A stretch of 64,000 nucleotides of DNA from Cryptomeria japonica (Eukaryota; Streptophyta; Pinopsida; Cupressales; Cupressaceae). The stretch lies in contig NC_081414.1 in NCBI RefSeq assembly GCF_030272615.1, positions 656,718,292 to 656,782,291 on the forward strand, written 5' to 3'. A program made the translations under genes and the position numbers. The notes under the pieces were generated by a model. That model searched no databases, had not been told where the DNA came from, and saw nothing but the letters and a program-made list of their open reading frames with translations. Within the stretch, counting starts at the first letter, position 1. Each line of letters begins with the position of its first letter. This document shows positions 61,801-64,000 of the stretch, one piece after another.

Positions 61801-62029
61801 GGGTGAACTCCAGAACCTGATTTCCATCTAGTTAGATACTATGCTAAGTAATAAGGCAAACTGTATGAAGGAAATGGCCCAGCCTATACCATTAAATTTG
61901 AGAGAATTAGAAATTCATACTACTATATTTAATGCATTTATCACAATTTTGGATAACCTGAAGAGTGGGAGGGAAACTCACCTGGGATTTTTTATGACTA
62001 TTTATGCTGACCTATTCAAGTATTTGTAA
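58832..62029 (+). pseudogene. ORF2 of the 7.0-kb element, unknown function
   Basis: The ATG at 58832 (MTSVSRIVTPLVVEIKD) begins a frame that holds coding-like sequence for about 1070 codons to 62029, with several stops and a local frame change at 59676-59993. The N-terminal third is globular (FDEAEWIRYIFSLMYDEF, HKITKQAVYVVTSLVETGD). The middle (about 60000-60480) is Lys/Glu-rich and polar. The C-terminal part (61205-62029) is helical with heptad-like spacing. It lies where pol should be but has none of the RT, integrase or protease motifs. I do not recognise a family. The layout resembles the decayed genes at 2221-6409 and 7169-12190. It could be a captured host gene or an element-specific protein. 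Confidence 0.6.
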
Positions 62030-62263
62030 AACATTTGTCATTTGTATATCTATTTTGGGTAGCACCCCATATTTGGCATTGTTATCAAAGGGGGAGAGAT
62101 GAGGTCAAAAATGTACAGACTAATTGTGTATAGAGTGTACAGTTTGGTGATGCAGATTTTTGGATTGTTGATCTAAGGGGCATCCTTAGAATTCTTCTAT
62201 TCTTTCATCCAGTGTACAGGTTTCAACACTTAGCCATTTTTCACAGGTGTTGCCATCAATTCC

Positions 62264-62275
62264 AAAGGGGGGGAT
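62264..62275 (+). promoter_or_regulatory. polypurine tract of the 7.0-kb element
   Basis: aaagggggggat directly precedes the 3' LTR start TGTTGG. Confidence 0.9.
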
Positions 62276-63248
62276 TGTTGGTAACTAACACTCATTCAAT
62301 GACTTTTGATCCCTGATTTATGGTCTAGGGTTGTCATTGATGACAACTCTTCTTGGTGATTTGATCTGGTAGTTGTGATTCATCTTATCCAAAAGCTAGA
62401 GTTAACCTGTAGGTAGTTAAGCGGTATAATAGGGTATTTCGGTAATATTTTGGTCCAGAATGATTTCTGATGATTTCAGTGTTTTTGGTGATTATTATTG
62501 TGATCTTGGTGATTGGGAAACCTTTAGGAAGTGTGTGATTATAATATTTTGGTCCAATGCTATTTTTTGTTTGAGATTGAAGCTGACTTGGAGCTACATG
62601 TTACACTTATTGAAGACAACTTGAAGGAGATTGCTTTTGTGTTAAGAGTGGATATATAAGATCTATTTGGCAATTGATTTTTGGTGTGTTAGTGGTGTGG
62701 TGATCCACTTTGGTGCGATTCAACACGGTTTAACGTGCACACTTTTCTTTCAAACCAACTGGTAGCTGACTAAGAAAGAAATAGAGTATTCAATAGAGAA
62801 AAGATAGTCAGAGATTCAGTGCTTAACTAGAACTCATCCTTGCATAATCGGATGCTAATTGAGAGTTCATTTCATTGTATTTTCTCATTATAATCAAATT
62901 GTAAGTCAGTGAGACATCCCTAAAGGTTGTATCCTTCTGGGCAACTATATCTAAGTAGTGAGCTCTAGGTAGTGAGCCTAAATGCAAGTGCATTCCCTAT
63001 CTATGTAATATTTATGTACTTCTAGCCATAATATATAAATATTGTAGGTTTTAGACCCACTCTGGTTTTCCCCTTTTCAGGTTTCCACATAGAAATTCCC
63101 ATGTTGTGGATTTCTGTACTCTTTCTTGTATGTTTATGTCCCTTTTTTGTCATGCATTGCTATTCGGTGGATAAAGAATAAGTTTGAGGATTTTCTTTTC
63201 GATAGATCACTGATTCAGCCCCCCTCTCAGTGATCTCTGATTCTAACA
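62276..63248 (+). repeat. 3' LTR of the 7.0-kb element
   Basis: 973 bp, TGTTGGTAACTAAC to GATTCTAACA. It is alignable with the 5' LTR along its whole length but with many substitutions and small indels. Confidence 0.95.
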
Positions 63249-63253
63249 CCACG

Positions 63254-63707
63254 AATCCCCAAGACAACATATACAAATATATCGTAGACAAGCAAGTGAT
63301 AGAGAATTGAAATGCCCCATCATACTCGCAATGAGTGATGTGACATTGTCTCTATCATGAAGATAGTCATAGAAAAAACCTAAACATCATAATGTCGATC
63401 ATCACATATAATCTTGAAATAGGGTTAGTATAACCAAAATGTCATCAAATCCATAAGCAATATAATCCATCTAACATAGAAAAACATATAGGATCCATCA
63501 ACACATGTCCATCATATAACATAATTATAAATAGAAAATATCATCAACCACATAGATCATCAATTAGCATATGTCCAAATAGGTCTAGCATCATCATGAA
63601 CATCTGAAGTGTAAAATAGAGTCATATTCCCAATCCAAAGCATCATAAATGAGTCTATAAAGTATATCATACATGAAACAAAAGACAATTCAAGGAGGGA
63701 CACTACA
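63254..63707 (-). mobile_element. LTR B, segment 3 (end of LTR B)
   Basis: It continues LTR B after the 7.0-kb insertion and ends ggacactaca, exactly as LTR A ends at 20265. Confidence 0.85.
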
Positions 63708-64000
63708 ATTCATACCTTCCCCCTATTGCTAAGTGAAAGAGATTCTTGATGAAGGATGACAAACATTTGAATGTATATGATAGAGTAAGTTTATGAAAGG
63801 TATACATTTCATACTAAATAAGAGGTTGAAGCCAATGACTTACACATCTTTTATACGACATAATTCTTGAGAAAAAGACAATTTCACATAAGGAATGATA
63901 CCAACCTATAAGTAAACACCGCTCAACAAAGGAAAAGTTGATCCTTAGAGAATGTAAGAGAGAGAAATGATTGCCCGCCAAGTGCAAGGATAATGAGAAG
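63708..64000 (-). mobile_element. start of a second internal region of the 20-26 kb gypsy family
   Basis: attcataccttccccct directly follows the LTR end, and the rest matches 20266-20560. A further element of the same family and orientation therefore begins here and runs past the window edge. Confidence 0.8.

Larger units (their letters stand above)
56229..63248 (+). mobile_element. non-autonomous LTR retrotransposon with Gag and an unknown second ORF, 7.0 kb
   Basis: LTRs at 56229-57188 and 62276-63248 begin TGTTGG and end CTAACA. The target duplication is CCACA (56224-56228) and CCACG (63249-63253). The intact empty site catccacaaatcc survives in LTR A at 19803-19815. It carries an initiator-Met primer site, a Ty1/copia-style Gag, a long ORF2 of unknown function and a purine tract. 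No protease, RT, RNase H or integrase is recognisable, so its movement must have depended on another element. By eye the LTRs are clearly more diverged (roughly 85-90% alike) than those of the Tat element, so this insertion looks older. Confidence 0.93.

Noticed and set aside
1-64000. tRNA, rRNA or snRNA genes
   Set aside because: Only tRNA-complementary primer sites were seen. No full cloverleaf or rRNA-like segment was recognised by reading.

Overview
The window looks like nuclear DNA of a seed plant with a very large, repeat-filled genome. A gymnosperm such as a conifer is my best guess, from the AT-rich, heavily decayed and deeply nested LTR retrotransposons, but the sequence does not prove it. 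I found no intact host gene, no tRNA or rRNA gene and no bacterial-style feature. Nearly everything I can name is a mobile element or its remains.

Layout. 1-12.2 kb: three decayed genes of an unrecognised kind (minus about 1-1230, plus about 2221-6409, minus about 7169-12190). The third is cut by a solo LTR (8585-9861) and probably by a second LTR fragment (about 10857-11352). 12.7-13.3 kb: degenerate tandem repeats. 13.6-16.3 kb: a dead hAT-type transposase on the minus strand. 16821-17172: a complete 352-bp TRIM element with perfect target duplications. 17.7-28.3 kb: a minus-strand Ty3/gypsy element with gag, protease, reverse transcriptase and integrase remains. Its polypurine tract and 3' LTR lie on the left and its primer site on the right. 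Its right-hand LTR region appears to run from 26499 to 63707, split by two later insertions.

The first of those insertions (29958-55742, target duplication CAAAT) is a giant Tat-lineage Ty3/gypsy element. It has a tRNA-Lys primer site, gag, protease, RT, two RNase H domains and integrase. Downstream of pol it carries an antisense gene with its own TATA box, a spliceable intron and a plant mobile domain (PMD). A 7.8-kb non-autonomous gag-protease element (35613-43376, target duplication GGAAC) sits inside the Tat gag in the opposite orientation. The second insertion (56229-63248) is a non-autonomous element with a Ty1/copia-type primer site. It has a coiled-coil, multi-zinc-knuckle Gag and a second long ORF of unknown function. 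The right edge (63708-64000) is the start of another internal region of the same family as the 20-26 kb element.

How the parts relate. The Tat element is dead by stop codons, many of which look like C-to-T changes, yet its LTRs differ at only about 20 of 1457 positions by my eye count. The LTRs of the element nested inside it differ at about 48 of 1180. The guest therefore looks older than the last jump of its host. This suggests the composite may have been copied with its cargo, with proteins supplied in trans, although LTR gene conversion or uneven mutation could mimic this. The antisense PMD gene, the inverted TAGCGC motif arrays and the unknown second ORF of the 56-63 kb element are the least conventional signals here.
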